Shown here: piece after piece, positions 1-8,086 of the stretch
Position numbering within the stretch: the first letter of the stretch is position 1
Layout of the letters: each line of letters starts with the position of its first letter
NCBI RefSeq assembly: GCF_021462505.1
Contig: NZ_JAKEDV010000006.1
Location: forward strand, 124,667 to 172,430
Reading direction: 5' to 3'
Length of the DNA: 47,764 nucleotides
Source of the DNA: Thermus brockianus
GTDB lineage: Bacteria; Deinococcota; Deinococci; Deinococcales; Thermaceae
Notes under the pieces: generated by a model
What the model was told of the DNA's origin: nothing
Database searches by the model: none
The model's input: the letters and a program-made list of their open reading frames with translations, nothing else
Position numbers and translations under genes: made by a program

Positions 1-827
1 TCGTGGCGGACGGCATGGGCGGGCACCGCACGGGAGAGGTGGCGGCCAGGCTGGCGGTGGAAACCATCCTGGAGCACCTGAAGGACAAGGAGCCCTCCCC
101 CAAGGCCCTCCTCGAGGCCTTTGAACGGGCGAACGAGCGCATCTTCCAGGAGGCCCAACGCCCCGAGAACCGGGGCATGGGCACCACCGCCACGTGTCTG
201 GTCCTAGACCTCCCCTACGCCCTCATCGCTCACGTGGGGGACTCCCGGGCCTACCTCCTGCGCAAGGGGGAGTTTTCCCTCCTCACGGAAGACCACTCCT
301 GGGTGGCGGAAAGGGTGCGCCAGGGCCTTCTCACCCCGGAGGAGGCCCGCACCCACCGCTGGCGCAACGTGATCACCAACGCCCTGGGCTCCTTCCCCCA
401 GGCCCGGGTGGACCTCCTGGGGCTCAAGCTGGAACCCGGGGATGCCTTTCTCCTTTGCACCGACGGGCTTTCCGGGGTGTTGGACGAGCGCACCCTGCAA
501 GAGGTCCTTAAAACCTTCCCCCCCGAGGAGGCGGCCAGGCGCCTAGTGGCCCTGGCCAACGAGTGGGGCGGGCCCGACAACGTGAGCGCCATCGTGGTGC
601 GGGTGCCGGAGGAGCTTCCCGTGGGCAACCGGCCCTACGCCCTCCCCCTCGAGGCCGCCCGGGGGGCCCCGGTGCGCCTGAAGCTGGGGGAGGAGCCCGA
701 CGCGCTCCCCACCCAGGTGCTGGAGCCCGAAAGGCGCCCCCGCATCGGCTGGCGGGACGTCCTCCTCATCGCCCTCTGGATCCTGGTGGTGGGCTACATC
801 CTCCTGGGCTACTTCAAGGGGCCCTAA
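1..827 (+). CDS. PP2C-type serine/threonine protein phosphatase, 5' truncated by window edge
   Basis: This is the C-terminal 275 or so residues of a PPM/PP2C metal-dependent phosphatase, which removes phosphate from Ser/Thr in bacterial kinase signalling. The reading frame is open to the first base, and the conserved DGMGGH metal motif comes at once, so only a few dozen N-terminal residues should be missing. Other PP2C hallmarks follow: GTT near the middle, HVGDSR, LTEDHS, CTDGL and GGPDNVSA near residue 195. After the catalytic domain comes a linker of about 45 residues, then one C-terminal transmembrane helix (LLIALWILVVGYILLGY) ending nearly at the stop. The enzyme should therefore be tail-anchored with a cytoplasmic catalytic domain. 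The partner kinase would lie upstream, outside the window. The family assignment is firm; the substrate is unknown. Confidence 0.93.
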   Translation, partial: VADGMGGHRTGEVAARLAVETILEHLKDKEPSPKALLEAFERANERIFQEAQRPENRGMGTTATCLVLDLPYALIAHVGDSRAYLLRKGEFSLLTEDHSWVAERVRQGLLTPEEARTHRWRNVITNALGSFPQARVDLLGLKLEPGDAFLLCTDGLSGVLDERTLQEVLKTFPPEEAARRLVALANEWGGPDNVSAIVVRVPEELPVGNRPYALPLEAARGAPVRLKLGEEPDALPTQVLEPERRPRIGWRDVLLIALWILVVGYILLGYFKGP

Positions 828-832
828 TCTGC

Positions 833-838
833 TAGACT
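833..838 (+). promoter_or_regulatory. Putative -10 box (TAGACT) of ndk
   Basis: TAGACT lies 9 nt before the ndk ATG, so a start about 7 nt downstream would leave a leader of only 2-3 nt. The same hexamer stands 6 nt before the starts at 4276 (acpS) and 45132. No convincing -35 box was seen. Confidence 0.45.
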
Positions 839-847
839 CCTAGGGGT

Positions 848-1261
848 ATGGAGCGCACCTTTGTCATGGTCAAACCCGACGGCTTCCGGCGCGGCCTGGT
901 GGGGGAGATCCTCGCCCGCTTTGAGCGCAAGGGCTTCCGCATCGTGGGGCTTAAGGCCCTGCGCATATCCCAGGAGCTCGCCGAGAAGCACTACGCCGAA
1001 CACCGGGAAAAGCCCTTCTTTCCCGGCCTGGTGAGCTTCATCACCTCGGGGCCGGTGGTGGCCATGGTCCTGGAAGGCCCCAACGCCATCGCCGAGGTGC
1101 GCAAGATGATGGGGGCCACCCACCCCAAAGACGCCCTCCCCGGCACCATCCGGGGGGACTACGCCACCACCATTGACGAGAACGTGATCCACGGCTCGGC
1201 CACTCCGGAGGACGCCCAAAGGGAGATCGCCCTCTTCTTCCGCCCCGAGGAGCTCCTCTAG
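848..1261 (+). CDS. ndk: Nucleoside diphosphate kinase
   Basis: Ndk transfers the gamma phosphate of ATP to nucleoside diphosphates and so balances the cytoplasmic NTP and dNTP pools. The protein is 137 aa, the usual length. It opens with [11 protein letters not shown], contains the Kpn-loop region and RxxMGxTxP-like segment ([19 protein letters not shown]), and has the phosphoacceptor histidine in NVIHGS at about residue 115. It starts with ATG 20 nt after the PP2C stop. Its stop overlaps the convergent NYN gene by 4 bases, so the two genes meet tail to tail with no room for a terminator outside coding DNA. Confidence 0.97.
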   Translation: MERTFVMVKPDGFRRGLVGEILARFERKGFRIVGLKALRISQELAEKHYAEHREKPFFPGLVSFITSGPVVAMVLEGPNAIAEVRKMMGATHPKDALPGTIRGDYATTIDENVIHGSATPEDAQREIALFFRPEELL

Positions 1262-1806
1262 CCTTCCCCGCCCTCCGATGCCTGGGGGAGGCTTTGCGCC
1301 CTAAGCCTCTCCCAGGGAAAATCGTCCAGGGGGTAGAAGCGGTCCGCCTGCTGGGCCAAGCGGTGGGAGGAAAGGGCGTGGAAGGTGGTGTTCTCCACCT
1401 GCTTGCCCATGTCCTGCACCACCCGCACCACCTCGGCGAAGTCCCCGTCCCCGGACACCAGAACCGCCACATCGTAAGCGTCGGCGTAGGCCAGGCGCAG
1501 GATGTCAATGGCGATCTGGATGTCCACCCCCTTCTCCACGAAGCCATCCGCCCGGCGTTCCAGCCGCCCCAGGCGCACGGCCACGTAGGGCACGCGCTTC
1601 AGGTAGTTGAGGAAGCTCTGGTGGGCCTTAGCCGCAGGGTCCTCCGGGGGAAGAGGAGCGTTGTAGTAGTAGGCGCGCAGAAGCCGCCTCCCGGCGGTGA
1701 GAAGGGTGATGAACTCCACAAAGTTCAGCCGATAGTCCGAGCCCAGGTGTTGCACCAACCCCTTGTAGAGGTTGGAGCCGTCAATAAATATGGCCACCCT
1801 TTCCAT
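1258..1806 (-). CDS. NYN-domain (LabA/DUF88, PIN-like) putative ribonuclease
   Basis: This 182-aa protein belongs to the NYN family of PIN-like metal-dependent nucleases. The conserved acidic positions are all present: IFIDGSN near residue 9, [11 protein letters not shown] near the middle, and SGDGDF near residue 118. These would bind Mg2+ for RNA cleavage. Bacterial LabA/DUF88 proteins have broad and mostly untested roles in RNA turnover, so no specific substrate can be given. The C-terminal 30 residues are basic and then Glu/Gly-rich, probably disordered. The ATG at 1806 is preceded only by a weak purine-rich leader. The upstream DNA holds the end of a decayed IS element (1868-2085), so the current promoter may partly derive from it. 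Confidence 0.88.
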   Translation of the reverse strand: MERVAIFIDGSNLYKGLVQHLGSDYRLNFVEFITLLTAGRRLLRAYYYNAPLPPEDPAAKAHQSFLNYLKRVPYVAVRLGRLERRADGFVEKGVDIQIAIDILRLAYADAYDVAVLVSGDGDFAEVVRVVQDMGKQVENTTFHALSSHRLAQQADRFYPLDDFPWERLRAQSLPQASEGGEG

Positions 1807-1867
1807 AATCGGCCCGCCCCTTTCCGGGCACCCTCAGTTTAGCCTGGGGGCGTGAGAAAGTTTATAG

Positions 1868-1890
1868 CCCACCGCTCCATGAGCGGTGGG
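1868..1890 (-). repeat. Perfect hairpin, candidate right end of an IS200/IS605-type element
   Basis: A 10-bp perfect inverted repeat (CCCACCGCTC / GAGCGGTGGG) encloses a 3-nt loop. It lies about 50 bp beyond the stop of the tnpB-like remnant on the same strand, which is where IS200/IS605 elements carry their subterminal hairpin. Two shorter hairpins lie between it and the remnant: GCCC/GGGC at 1914-1925 and GCCAT/ATGGC at 1929-1944. It could instead act as a factor-independent terminator, but no T-run follows on either strand. Confidence 0.5.
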
Positions 1891-1937
1891 GGAAGGATAC
1901 CAGCGTCAGCTTAGCCCTTTCGGGCGAGGCCATCCTA

Positions 1938-2085
1938 TCATGGCTTTCTCAAAATGTGCAAGATCGCCCTAGGCAACGTCCTCGGACTCTGGCTGGATGT
2001 CCCCACACCGCAGGGGCTATCCTTACATGAGCGCCTCCCACCGCTTCACAAGAGTCCCGCCGCATCAATGCTAAGCTCACCGGAA
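1938..2085 (-). pseudogene. Remnant of the 3' end of a tnpB (IS200/IS605/IS1341 type)
   Basis: Read on the minus strand, this stretch gives PSGELSIDAAGLL, then a stop and a local frame disturbance that also reads KRWEALM in another frame. It returns to KDSPCGVGTSSQSP and LPRAILHILRKP before a terminal stop. A (N/D)AAGL block followed by a Cys-Gly block and a short basic tail is the usual end of TnpB proteins. Only the last 45-50 codons remain, with an in-frame TGA, so the gene is dead. The 3' end of tnpB plus the element end is also the part that encodes the guide (omega) RNA in living elements. The family call rests on motif reading, not a database match. Confidence 0.5.
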
Positions 2086-2100
2086 GGGGTACAAAATAGG

Positions 2101-2129
2101 TTGACGCTTTTCGGGAAAAGGAATATCCT
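2101..2129 (+). promoter_or_regulatory. Sigma-A-type promoter for the nuclease-like gene
   Basis: TTGACG (2101-2106) and TATCCT (2124-2129) are separated by 17 bp, close to the consensus. Transcription would start near 2136-2141, making the mRNA for the gene at 2141 leaderless or nearly so. The promoter directly abuts the tnpB remnant. Confidence 0.65.
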
Positions 2130-2140
2130 TTATACAGGAA

Positions 2141-2842
2141 ATGAAAGCAATCCAGCATGACATCTGGAAGAAGATTGGTGAGCTTTGGGAAAATAAACAA
2201 CTCCCCTTTGATGGCCAAATAGAGGGAAGAAGGGTGCGGATCTTGTTAAACCAAACGCCATCCCCGGATGGCGCAAGGGGGGTCTTCTTGCTTTTGCCCC
2301 AGGACTGGGTGTGGGAAGAGCCTACCCAAAATCCAACCAACTTAGAGGAGCGCCTGCGCCGTCTGCTGTACCTTAAAAACCAAGACCTTACCGAGATCCT
2401 GGAAATAAAAAGAACGTTAGAAGAACTCGCAAGAAAAGGGGATATTTTGAGGCGCGAAGCCAACATCCAACATGCCTTTGAAAGGCACACGGAGCGATGG
2501 CTTGACAGACTGGATCTATTCTATACACGTCCGTCACGTGAAGAGATGAGCAATTTTGACTTTCTCATTCAAAGCGGCAACGAATCCCTGTGCCTGGAAG
2601 TAAAAAGCGATCGGCACAGGTATACCGGGAATATCTCCTTAGAACTCATCCGCGACTATAAAAGGGACTTCACCAGTCCCCTAAACGCGGGGTCTCTGGT
2701 AAAAACCCAGGCTAGCCTTTGGCAGGTATACTACTACGATTGCGAGCAGAGGCAATTTGACGCCAAGGTCTTCCGCGTCCCAAAGCTCCTAGAAAGGGCT
2801 TCACACGTCCTGAAACACATCTGGAAACAGAAATGCACCTAG
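2141..2842 (+). CDS. PD-(D/E)xK nuclease-like protein, unknown specificity
   Basis: This 233-aa protein is not one I recognise by name. The middle holds a PD-(D/E)xK-like core: NFDFLI (candidate Asp), then CLEVKSDRH (E-x-K) about 20 residues later, then TGNISLELI, a GN(I)xxE pattern common in restriction and phage-type nucleases. The N-terminal 110 residues are charged and helical (EERLRRLLYLKNQDLTEILEIKRTLEEL, split over two helices) and may form a coiled coil or specificity region. The DNA is visibly richer in A and T than its neighbours (many AAA, GAA, ATT and TAT codons), so recent transfer is likely. No methyltransferase or antitoxin lies next to it. A defence or DNA-processing role is possible but unproven. 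The ATG at 2141 fits the near-leaderless promoter. Confidence 0.7.
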   Translation: MKAIQHDIWKKIGELWENKQLPFDGQIEGRRVRILLNQTPSPDGARGVFLLLPQDWVWEEPTQNPTNLEERLRRLLYLKNQDLTEILEIKRTLEELARKGDILRREANIQHAFERHTERWLDRLDLFYTRPSREEMSNFDFLIQSGNESLCLEVKSDRHRYTGNISLELIRDYKRDFTSPLNAGSLVKTQASLWQVYYYDCEQRQFDAKVFRVPKLLERASHVLKHIWKQKCT

Positions 2843-2854
2843 GGGCCTGGCCTA

Positions 2855-4231
<1,377 letters not shown>

Positions 4232-4263
4232 CTAGCATGGGCAAGCCCCTCCCCTCAAGGCCG

Positions 4264-4269
4264 TAGACT
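4264..4269 (+). promoter_or_regulatory. Putative -10 box (TAGACT) of acpS
   Basis: TAGACT ends 6 nt before the GTG start of acpS, which fits a leaderless transcript. It is the same hexamer as in front of ndk and of the lipoprotein gene at 45132. Confidence 0.5.
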
Positions 4270-4275
4270 GGTCCC

Positions 4276-4653
4276 GTGATCCGGGCCGTGGGCGCCGACC
4301 TGGTGGAGATCGCGCGGGTGCGGAGGCTCCTTGACCGCCACGGGGAAAGGGCCCTGAAGCGGCTTTTCACCGAGGAGGAGCTCGCCTACGCCCTCGCCCG
4401 CCAAGACCCCACCCCAAGCCTCGCCGCCCGCTTGGCCGCCAAGGAGGCCTTTCAGAAGTGTTGGCCCAGGCCCCTTTCCTGGCGGGAGGTCTGGGTGGGC
4501 CTCGAGGGCAGGCGGCCCGTCCTCCGGTTTGCCCCGGGCCTCGAGGCCGAACTCCAAAAAGAAGGCCTCCGCGCCCACCTCACCCTAAGCCACGAGCGGG
4601 GCATGGCCTTGGCGGTGGTCATCCTGGAGCTCAAGGTACCAACCGCAGAATAA
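4276..4653 (+). CDS. acpS: Holo-[acyl-carrier-protein] synthase
   Basis: AcpS transfers 4'-phosphopantetheine from coenzyme A to a serine of apo-ACP and so activates fatty-acid synthesis. The 125-aa protein has both metal and CoA motifs of the family: GADLVEIARVRR at the N-terminus (the Asp binds Mg2+) and LAARLAAKEAFQK near residue 55. A C-terminal LTLSHERGMALAVVI strand follows. The start is GTG, chosen because the conserved IxxVGxDxVEI block begins at once. Its last 23 bp overlap the convergent DUF4870 gene. Confidence 0.95.
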   Translation: MIRAVGADLVEIARVRRLLDRHGERALKRLFTEEELAYALARQDPTPSLAARLAAKEAFQKCWPRPLSWREVWVGLEGRRPVLRFAPGLEAELQKEGLRAHLTLSHERGMALAVVILELKVPTAE

Positions 4654-4996
4654 GGGCATAGCGGTACATCTCTCCTCGTCCAGCCGCCAAGGCCCCCTGG
4701 ACCATGTTCCATAAGGCCACCACCACGAGCGCCAGGCCCAGCGGCACGGCCAAGATCAAGCCAACCACCGTAATGGCTAGCAGAACCAAGGCAACGCCAT
4801 ACAGGGTGTAGCTAATCTGGCCGTTTAAGGCCTCCTTGGCGTGGGCCTGCACAAAAGCGGTTTGGGGCCCCCAAAGGAGGATGGCCAAGGGTACCAAGAT
4901 CTGGCCGATGAGGACAAAGTACCCCACCAAAGGCGCCAGGTGAGCCACCGCCGCCCAAGTCCGCTCCGTATCCGAAACAGGGGTGGGTTGTTCCAT
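4631..4996 (-). CDS. DUF4870 family small membrane protein
   Basis: This 121-aa protein has the DUF4870 pattern: a short soluble start, ERTWAAVAHLAPLVGYF, a hydrophobic stretch with LVPLAILLWG, the motif FVQAHAKEALNGQISY, then two further hydrophobic helices (VALVLLAITVVGLILAVPLGLALVVV, about one hairpin) and a polar tail. Three or four membrane helices are likely. The family is found widely in bacteria and resembles Tic20, but its function is unknown. A TAGAAT -10 box at 5003-5008 ends 6 nt before the ATG, with TTGCTT 16 bp upstream of it, so the gene probably has its own leaderless promoter. Confidence 0.82.
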   Translation of the reverse strand: MEQPTPVSDTERTWAAVAHLAPLVGYFVLIGQILVPLAILLWGPQTAFVQAHAKEALNGQISYTLYGVALVLLAITVVGLILAVPLGLALVVVALWNMVQGALAAGRGEMYRYALILRLVP

Positions 4997-5037
4997 GCGC
5001 CCATTCTAAGGCCACCCCTATAGAAAGCAAGTCCCTG

Positions 5038-5598
5038 TTATTCCGCCTCTTCCCGGATACGGATGGGCCCCTGTTTCTCCGGCCTCAGGCCCACCTTGTC
5101 CTGGTAAAAAGCCCGGATCTCGGCGAAGTCCCGCTTTAAGTCCCCCGTGGGGTAAAGGTACCCACCGATCCCCACCTCCTTCTTGCGGAAATCGGCATAC
5201 CCAAGGGCAATGGGCACCCCCGCCTTCAGGGCCATGTAATAAAAGCCCGTGCGCCAGTAGGGGGCCTTCCCCCGGGTGCCCTCAGGAGTGATGAGAATGG
5301 CCAGGTTTTCCCGCTTTAGGATCTCCGCCACCTGGTCCACCAGGTTGCTCCGCCTAGAGCGGTCCACGGGTATCCCCCCTAGAAAACGCAAAAGCCATCC
5401 CAAGGGGGGCCGGAAAAGCTCCTTCTTGCCGAGCCACCGGGCCCGAATCCCCAAGGCCCAAAGGGCCAGGATTCCGATGAAGAAATCCCAGTTGGAGGTG
5501 TGCGGCGCCCCAATGAGCACGTAGCTCCCCCCTGGGGGCGGGGGCATGTGGTAACGCCATCCGAGAAGCCGGAGCACCCAACCTGCTAACCTTCGCAT
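5038..5598 (-). CDS. PlsC-type lysophospholipid acyltransferase family protein
   Basis: This 186-aa protein belongs to the 1-acyl-glycerol-3-phosphate acyltransferase superfamily. It has the HTSNWDF box (an H-x4-D variant) near residue 34, GGIPVDR (glycerophosphate-binding type block) near residue 74, and PEGTR near residue 103. The spacing fits the superfamily, but the protein is short and close to the compact acyltransferases whose acceptor is not established, so I do not assign plsC. The start is the ATG at 5598. A TATACT -10 box at 5606-5611 ends 7 nt before it, and upstream codons in the same frame run through the divergent der gene and are not real. Confidence 0.85.
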   Translation of the reverse strand: MRRLAGWVLRLLGWRYHMPPPPGGSYVLIGAPHTSNWDFFIGILALWALGIRARWLGKKELFRPPLGWLLRFLGGIPVDRSRRSNLVDQVAEILKRENLAILITPEGTRGKAPYWRTGFYYMALKAGVPIALGYADFRKKEVGIGGYLYPTGDLKRDFAEIRAFYQDKVGLRPEKQGPIRIREEAE

Positions 5599-5674
5599 CC
5601 CAAAGAGTATACCCCCTGTGGTAAACTGGAAGAAGGCGGGGTGGGGCTTCCCACCCTTCTTTCGTGGGGTAAAG

Positions 5675-6973
5675 ATGCACAAAGTCGTCATTGTAGGCCG
5701 GCCCAACGTGGGCAAATCCAGCCTTTTCAACCGCCTCCTGGGCAAGCGGAGTGCGGTGGTGGCCGATGTGCCCGGGGTCACCCGCGACCTGAAAGAAGGC
5801 GTGGTGGAAACGGAAAAGGGGCGCTTCCTCTTGGTGGACACCGGGGGGCTATGGTCGGGCGACCGGTGGGAGAAGAAAATTCAGGAAAAGGTGGACAAGG
5901 CCCTAGAGGACGCCGAGGTGGTCCTCTTCGCCGTGGACGGCCGCGCCGAGCTAACCTCGGCGGACCACGAGGTGGCGGAGTACCTGCGCAAGAAAGGCAA
6001 GCCCGTGATCCTGGTGGCCACCAAGGTGGACGACCCCAAGCACGAGGCCTACCTGGGCCCCCTTTACGCCCTGGGCTTCGGCGACCCCATCCCCACCTCC
6101 AGCGAACACGCCCGGGGCCTGGACGACCTCCTGGAGGCCATCTGGCAGAAACTCCCGGTCAAGCAGATAGACACCGAGCCCGAGGTGGCGGCCATCCGCT
6201 TGGCCATCGTGGGCCGCCCCAACGCCGGCAAAAGTAGCCTCCTCAACGCCATCCTCGGCGAGGAGCGGGTCATCGTTTCCGAGGAGCCCGGCACCACTCG
6301 GGACGCCATAGACGTGGAGTTCTTCTTTGGCGGCAACCGCTTCATCCTGGTGGACACCGCCGGCATCCGCAAGCGCCCGGAAAGCCTGGTGGAAGAACTG
6401 GCCATCAAGCGGAGCCTAAGGGCCATTGAGGAGGCGGACGTGGTCCTCCTGGTGATTGACCCCTTCCAGGTGGGGGACCGGGAACTAAAGCTCGCCAACC
6501 ACGCCATGGAAAAGGGGAAGCCCACCCTCCTGGTCATCACCAAGTGGGACCTGGTGACCAAGGAGGAAGCCCCCAAGGTCCGCCGGGAACTCAAGGAAAA
6601 GCTCGCCCACCTAGAGCACCTGCCCCGGGTTTTCACCTCCGCCTTCACCCGGCAAAACTTGGACAAGATCTTCCGGGAAGCGGTGCGCCTTTACGAGCTC
6701 AACCACACCCGCATCCCCACGGCGGAGCTTAACCGCTTCGTGGGCGTCTGGACCACCAAGGTGCAGATGCCCAACTTCAAAGGCAAACCCCTCAAGATCC
6801 TCTACGCCACCCAGCCGGAAGTGGCCCCGCCCACCTTCGTCTTCTTTGTGAACCACCCCGAGTTCGTCACCCGCGCCTTTGAGAACTACTTGAAAAACCG
6901 CATCGGCGAGGACCTGGGGCTTAAAGAAATCCCTTTCCGCCTCATCTTCCGCGGCCGGCGGGAAGAAACCTAG
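5675..6973 (+). CDS. der: Ribosome-assembly GTPase Der (EngA)
   Basis: Der is an essential GTPase with two G domains in tandem that helps the 50S subunit mature. The 432-aa protein shows the first P-loop GRPNVGKSS at about residue 8 with DTGG, and the second P-loop GRPNAGKSS near residue 181 with DTAGIRKR and TKWD. A KH-like RNA-binding domain fills the last 100 residues (LNRFVGVW, GKPLKILYATQ, FVFFVNHPE). I chose ATG 5675 because homology begins there; the in-frame codons before it lie in the promoter region. A TAAACT hexamer at 5622-5627 is a possible -10 box, leaving a leader of about 40 nt. Confidence 0.96.
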   Translation: MHKVVIVGRPNVGKSSLFNRLLGKRSAVVADVPGVTRDLKEGVVETEKGRFLLVDTGGLWSGDRWEKKIQEKVDKALEDAEVVLFAVDGRAELTSADHEVAEYLRKKGKPVILVATKVDDPKHEAYLGPLYALGFGDPIPTSSEHARGLDDLLEAIWQKLPVKQIDTEPEVAAIRLAIVGRPNAGKSSLLNAILGEERVIVSEEPGTTRDAIDVEFFFGGNRFILVDTAGIRKRPESLVEELAIKRSLRAIEEADVVLLVIDPFQVGDRELKLANHAMEKGKPTLLVITKWDLVTKEEAPKVRRELKEKLAHLEHLPRVFTSAFTRQNLDKIFREAVRLYELNHTRIPTAELNRFVGVWTTKVQMPNFKGKPLKILYATQPEVAPPTFVFFVNHPEFVTRAFENYLKNRIGEDLGLKEIPFRLIFRGRREET

Positions 6974-7016
6974 GCTCAATCCCTAAGCCTTCCACCCCAC
7001 GGTACCCATCTGGGCT

Positions 7017-8066
7017 TTAGCGCACCGGGGCGAGGAGGAGGGCCAGAACCGCCAGGCCCATCCCCACCCCCACCGCCAAGGGGAAGCTGTGGAGGAAAAA
7101 GGGGTAAAGGAGGCCCGCCAGGGTCCCCCCGAGGTAGAAGCTCGCCACGTAGGTCCCGCTCACCCCCGCTCCCCGCCGTCCCGCCGCCCCCGAGGCCAGG
7201 CTCTGGGCGGTGAAGAGGGCGGCCATCTGGAGGACGAAGCCCAGGACCAGAAGGGGCGGGGGCAGGAGGAGAAGGGCTAGCCCCAGGAGGACCAGGAGGA
7301 AGGCCAGGCGGAAGGTGGCCACCCCTCCAAACCGCCGGGCCAGGACCCCGGAAAGGGCGCTTCCGGGAATGCCGAAGAGGTAGGCCAGGTAGACCAGGCC
7401 CACCTGGCCAGGGCCAAAGCCCCACTCCAGGAGGCGGTAGGGGAGGAGGTTGGCGAGGAAGAGGTTCAGAAAGAGGAGGATGGCCCCCACGGCGTAGAGG
7501 GGAAGGGCTTTTAGGTCGTACCGGGGCTTTCCCAAGGGGGGAAGGCCGGCGGGGGCCCGGAGGACGAGGAGGCCGAGGAGGAGGGCGGGCAGGGAAAGGA
7601 GGAAAAGCGCCCCCCGCACCCCAAGCCCCTCCGCCAGAAGCCCCGCCAGGACCCGGCCAAGCCCTCCCCCAAGGACGTTCCCCGCCATGTAAAGCCCCGC
7701 CATCTCCAGGGCCCTCTTGGGGTAGAGCACGGGGACCAAAGCGATGGCCAAGGCGGGCACCAGGGCCGCTCCCACCCCCTGGAGGAGGCGGCAGAGGGTC
7801 CAGAGGGAAAGGCTTGGGCTAAGCGCCCCCAAGGCCCCACCCAGGCCCACCAAAAGGAGCCCTCCCCCCAGGAGCGCCCCCGCGGGCCACGGGAGGCGGG
7901 GCACCAGGGGGGAGAGGAGGACGAGGAGGAGGAGGGGAAGGCCCATCCCTGGTCCCGCCGCCCCTGGGGGGGCGCCGTGGAGCCTTTCCAAAAGGGGCAG
8001 AAGGGGGACCACGGCGTAGAGGGCGCTGTAGAGGGCCACGCCGGAGAGGAGGACGGCCAGGCGCAT
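7017..8066 (-). CDS. Major facilitator superfamily transporter, substrate unknown
   Basis: This 349-aa protein is almost wholly hydrophobic, with about 11-12 predicted helices rich in Leu, Gly and Ala. Its layout is that of compact MFS efflux or uptake permeases: a first half ending near residue 165, a short loop PLGKPRYDLKALPLY, and a similar second half. The loop between helices 2 and 3 (LSPLVPRLPWPAG) is a weak form of the MFS GxLaDrxGrr motif. No substrate can be inferred. The start is ATG 8066. A TAGCAT -10 box lies 7 nt upstream and shares its bases with the -10 box of divergent priA. Confidence 0.82.
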   Translation of the reverse strand: MRLAVLLSGVALYSALYAVVPLLPLLERLHGAPPGAAGPGMGLPLLLLVLLSPLVPRLPWPAGALLGGGLLLVGLGGALGALSPSLSLWTLCRLLQGVGAALVPALAIALVPVLYPKRALEMAGLYMAGNVLGGGLGRVLAGLLAEGLGVRGALFLLSLPALLLGLLVLRAPAGLPPLGKPRYDLKALPLYAVGAILLFLNLFLANLLPYRLLEWGFGPGQVGLVYLAYLFGIPGSALSGVLARRFGGVATFRLAFLLVLLGLALLLLPPPLLVLGFVLQMAALFTAQSLASGAAGRRGAGVSGTYVASFYLGGTLAGLLYPFFLHSFPLAVGVGMGLAVLALLLAPVR

Positions 8067-8072
8067 CCCCCT

Positions 8073-8079
8073 TATGCTA
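8073..8079. promoter_or_regulatory. Overlapping back-to-back -10 boxes of priA and the MFS gene
   Basis: Plus-strand TATGCT (8073-8078) stands 8 nt before the priA ATG, and minus-strand TAGCAT (8074-8079) stands 7 nt before the MFS ATG. The same 7 bp would serve as the -10 element of two divergent, nearly leaderless promoters within a 20-bp intergenic gap. Confidence 0.45.
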
Positions 8080-8086
8080 GGCCCAT

